IMG/VR virus record: IMGVR_UViG_3300040801_003111
Span: 1 to 36,440 of that record
DNA length: 36,440 bases
DNA from: a virus
Direction: 5' to 3' (one strand)
The position numbers and the translations under genes are program-made. Position 1 is the stretch's first letter; the number at the start of each line of letters is the position of its first letter. This document shows positions 34,261-36,440 of this stretch, piece after piece. The notes under the pieces are model-generated. The model saw nothing but the letters and a program-made list of their open reading frames with translations. It was not told where the DNA came from and did no database searches.

Positions 34261-36440
34261 TAATATCCCCCTAGAAGTTCCATAAACTCATCAATGTCCT
34301 CGTCAACACTCCACTCGTTTTCATGCTTGGTGGGGTCATAAGGATTCTCATGTCTTGAATTAACTTTTGGCTTTTTCTCAACAACTTGCATCGGCACAGG
34401 CTCATTAGTAATATGAGAAAAATCCCAAGGAATGGTCGCAACCGCATACCTAAGCGAATCACAGTTTGCGACCAAAACGCCCTGAGCAAAATATTCATGC
34501 TCGCCTTCAACTGTTATATTATAAACCCAATCCCTTTTAACAAATTTACCTCGGCACCCTTCTTGAGCATCTTCGCGAACAACTCTTTGCTTTTGAGTAT
34601 TTGTTTGTTGTGAACTTCGAGCCGCACACAACGCAAGCTCTCTCCACGTTGTCTGCACCTGAAGCCCTTCTATATTTAGATTTACAGGCATTGCTGCAAA
34701 ACTTGCCGCGTGAAAAGTATCCAAGATATTCAGCGCCACACTGTTTACACTCCATTTCAATTGGCTCTTTATTTTCCCAGGAAAGATAACCAATCTTTTT
34801 ATGAAACTCGTGCCCCTCTTTAGATCTGTGCCAAGCTTTAGTAAGCGGCCTAATTCTTTCCAAATGCTCCGACTGCTTTTTTCTATTCTTTGGGCAAGAT
34901 AGGTATTCTCTTGCGTGATGAGAACAGTGTTCTGATTCATGAATGCACTCAAGGTTTTCAATTGAGTTATTGGTGACATCACCATCTTTGTGGTGGATGT
35001 GATGCTTTTCCGGGATTTTGCCAAAATAATGCTTCCAAACCTCTTGATGCAGGGCCTGAACGCCATTTCCAATATGCGTCCCGCTCGGCTTATAATATCT
35101 GCGGTGAGCCTCTCTAGGGGAATCTGGATATCTTCTGAAAACAATATTGTTGAAAACAACTTCGTCTCTTCTTGCCATTGACTAAACTCCAAAAAATCTT
35201 GGTTATTTAAACAGTTTTTAATAGGGCAAAAAGCATCCTTGCTTTTCAAATAAAACTTATGATTATCAGTACACTGAATTGATTTGTTTCCCGGAAGGGA
35301 GAACTCATAAATGTCGGCAACGTGACGAGATAGGGAGACGACCCGCTTGAGCCCCTTTCTTGTATAAACATAATCACCAACGGCAATGTCCTCTATTTTC
35401 TTTTCACCACAATCGGCTTGAATCATGGTCCCTGCGGCAAAACAACCATCGTCTATAGCAGTCGTTTTCTTTTCATTTTGCTTTAAGTTCTCTAATTCAA
35501 AAACCAAGTCTTCAGCATCCCCAATATCCTCGATATCAAGCATCTGATTTCTAAAAAGTGTGTTGAGTAAATCAAAGCCAAAATCCCGCGCTTTATCAGC
35601 TTGATTAAAAGGAATACCTGCGGCCTGCGCTCGCAAGAAAAACTCTTTAGAGTGCCAATCATAGCGATTATCGGTCATGTTAAGCCCCTTGGTGAGCTCA
35701 ACATATTTATTTAAAATATCAGTCGTCGTGGTGGTCTCATACTTGTTGCCACGCCAAAACTTATAAAGCTTTCCCTTTCTAAATTTCTGATCAACAGCCA
35801 CGATACTGATCGCTGCCGGATGACCCTCTCTGCCGCCTGTGCCAACATCGACCCCCCCAAAGAACTGCCAGGTCATATCCGTTGGAGTCTTTTTCGTAAA
35901 GTTTATTGAGCGCTGAAAGCTTGGGAACGCAAGACCCTCGTCACTGACAAATCGGCCATGGATTCGGCGATTAACCTCGCGCTCACTTGAACAATTGGCT
36001 TTTCTTCTTGCCACCTCTTCATCGGTAAAAGGTGAGGGCGTGCCATCAGCGTACTCTTTGCAATCATACTCCAAGGAAACTTGTCTTTTAAAGGCCTCAG
36101 GAAACCTTTCATTTCGTTTCCCCCGAAGCTCAATGACCTCAAACCACTCCCTTTGACCAAGAGTGGCTGTAAAAACCATTGAGAACATTCCTTCAGCCAT
36201 ATTAAGGCGCTGCTGGAGCTCATCGAACTTATCAAAAGGAATTTCTTCATCAACGAAAACAGCATCAATGGTTGAACTTTGAAAATCCTGTCGCCAGGAC
36301 TTAAAATAAATTGTCACCCCTGTATTGAACTGCACACCAACAAAGTTGGCCCGGTGGTAGAGTTTCTTCCACCCATAATGATGATGGTTTTTCATGATCC
36401 CACGAGGCATGAACTCGCGCTCCCACTTTTGCGCAAACTC
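34260..36440 (-). CDS. terL: Terminase large subunit, intein-interrupted, 5' end outside window
   Basis: The packaging motor and nuclease. The reading frame is open through the window edge (upstream of the ATG at 36410 it reads EFAQKWEREF), so the start and Walker A lie outside. Residues are counted from that ATG. Walker B is IDAVFVDEEIP (about 48-58), and the coupling motif is FTATLG (80-85). The nuclease domain starts with FFGGVDVGTGG (Asp188). The last acidic motif, IDDG/CDSLRYA, is split by a 327-residue intein at 323-649. After splicing, DDGCDSLRYAVATIPWD is restored, and the C-tail ends DEFMELLGGY. Without splicing the nuclease would lack its third metal-binding region. The terminase frame is uninterrupted across the intein. 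Confidence 0.93.
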   Translation of the reverse strand, partial: EFAQKWEREFMPRGIMKNHHHYGWKKLYHRANFVGVQFNTGVTIYFKSWRQDFQSSTIDAVFVDEEIPFDKFDELQQRLNMAEGMFSMVFTATLGQREWFEVIELRGKRNERFPEAFKRQVSLEYDCKEYADGTPSPFTDEEVARRKANCSSEREVNRRIHGRFVSDEGLAFPSFQRSINFTKKTPTDMTWQFFGGVDVGTGGREGHPAAISIVAVDQKFRKGKLYKFWRGNKYETTTTTDILNKYVELTKGLNMTDNRYDWHSKEFFLRAQAAGIPFNQADKARDFGFDLLNTLFRNQMLDIEDIGDAEDLVFELENLKQNEKKTTAIDDGCFAAGTMIQADCGEKKIEDIAVGDYVYTRKGLKRVVSLSRHVADIYEFSLPGNKSIQCTDNHKFYLKSKDAFCPIKNCLNNQDFLEFSQWQEETKLFSTILFSEDIQIPLERLTADIISRAGRILEMAFRPCIKRFGSIILAKSRKSITSTTKMVMSPITQLKTLSAFMNQNTVLITQENTYLAQRIEKSSRSIWKELGRLLKLGTDLKRGTSFIKRLVIFPGKIKSQLKWSVNSVALNILDTFHAASFAAMPVNLNIEGLQVQTTWRELALCAARSSQQTNTQKQRVVREDAQEGCRGKFVKRDWVYNITVEGEHEYFAQGVLVANCDSLRYAVATIPWDFSHITNEPVPMQVVEKKPKVNSRHENPYDPTKHENEWSVDEDIDEFMELLGGY
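34464..35444 (-). other. Intein within TerL
   Basis: A 327-residue in-frame insertion with intein blocks. Block A begins CFAAGTMIQADCGEKKIEDI (Cys1 codon at 35444-35442). VGDYVYTRKGLKRVVSLS follows. Block B is CTDNHKFYL, with the TxxH motif at intein residues 59-62. Blocks F/G are YNITVEGEHEYFAQGVLVAN, followed by Cys+1 of the C-extein (codon 34463-34461). The last residue is Asn, as needed for cyclisation. The penultimate residue is Ala instead of the common His, a known but uncommon variant. The segment between intein residues about 89 and 300 is an out-of-frame reading of a nested HNH gene and has no homing motifs of its own in this frame. Confidence 0.9.
34546..35178 (-). CDS. HNH endonuclease nested out of frame inside the intein
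   Basis: A 210-aa protein in a frame shifted -1 relative to TerL. It starts at an ATG (35178) with GGAG 8 nt upstream and ends at a stop at 34546, 26 codons before the intein end. An N-terminal DNA-contact part (FRRYPDSPREAHRRYYKPSG) and LHQEVWKHYFGKIPEKHHIH lead to the HNH core HHIHHKDGDVTNNSIENLEC. A basic linker follows. Two zinc ribbons then come: CKQCG...CSNAC and CVVCG...CSRRC. All catalytic and metal positions look intact. It occupies the position where inteins usually carry an in-frame endonuclease, so it is probably the homing enzyme, made from its own start. Confidence 0.85.
   Translation of the reverse strand: MARRDEVVFNNIVFRRYPDSPREAHRRYYKPSGTHIGNGVQALHQEVWKHYFGKIPEKHHIHHKDGDVTNNSIENLECIHESEHCSHHAREYLSCPKNRKKQSEHLERIRPLTKAWHRSKEGHEFHKKIGYLSWENKEPIEMECKQCGAEYLGYFSRGKFCSNACKSKYRRASGADNVERACVVCGSKFTTNKYSKAKSCSRRCSRRVPR

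Noticed and set aside
34546-35178. Programmed frameshift fusing the intein and HNH
   Set aside because: The HNH has its own ATG, ribosome binding site and stop, and a frameshift into it would lose the C-terminal splicing blocks. I prefer independent translation.

Overview
The window is most of the genome of a temperate, podovirus-type tailed phage, apparently captured in its free (unintegrated or circularised) form. An integrase gene lies beside a complete attP-like site whose core is the 3' half of a tRNA-Pro(GGG) gene including CCA, and phage genes continue on both sides. There are no host metabolic genes. Genes are tightly packed, often with ATGA/TAATG/GTGA overlaps and strong GGAGG-type ribosome binding sites. 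The host is probably a Gram-negative bacterium, judged from lipobox lipoproteins and a tRNA-Pro gene that encodes its CCA. I cannot name the host from sequence alone.

Layout. (1) Positions 1-4592, mostly plus strand: small unknown proteins, a lipoprotein, a compact second tyrosine recombinase, a Cro/CI-type regulator, and a lysis pair (holin-like plus GH108 endolysin). Two genes face the other way: an unknown 119-aa protein and a RuvC-like resolvase. (2) Positions 4651-14554, minus strand: the early/replication operon. In transcription order it carries a small protein, a Sak4-type RecA-like ATPase, SSB, a RecB/RecE-type exonuclease, an HTH protein, an AEP-type primase, a DnaB-like helicase, then many small accessory genes. 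These include a free-standing HNH nuclease and two short-tandem-repeat genes. (3) Positions 14575-14745: attP with inverted arm repeats, followed by the integrase (14745-15779, minus). (4) Positions 15891-36440, minus strand: the virion operon. In transcription order it carries TerL (5' end outside the window, interrupted by an intein), a small acidic protein, portal, scaffold-like protein, major capsid protein, terminator-like hairpin, surface/decoration-like protein, large fibre, small proteins including a lipoprotein, nozzle-like tail protein, adaptor, a virion protein ending in a Hint domain, GNAT, cupin-like protein, and three internal-virion/ejection-type proteins.

How it works together. 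TerL, portal, scaffold and capsid build and fill the head. The adaptor, nozzle-like protein and fibre form the short tail, and the internal proteins probably help DNA ejection. The primase and helicase drive replication, and Sak4, SSB, exonuclease and RuvC form a recombination set. The integrase and attP target a tRNA-Pro gene, and holin plus endolysin release progeny. A 16-bp palindrome (ATGAGT-N4-ACTCAT) recurs upstream of three distant genes: the RuvC gene, the integrase and the major capsid gene. It suggests one regulator controlling all three.

Most striking: the TerL intein sits at the nuclease active-site motif, and its linker carries a complete HNH endonuclease gene in a different reading frame, with its own start, ribosome binding site and stop. 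The intein frame stays open across the whole nested gene. A second, apparently non-splicing Hint domain ends another virion protein.
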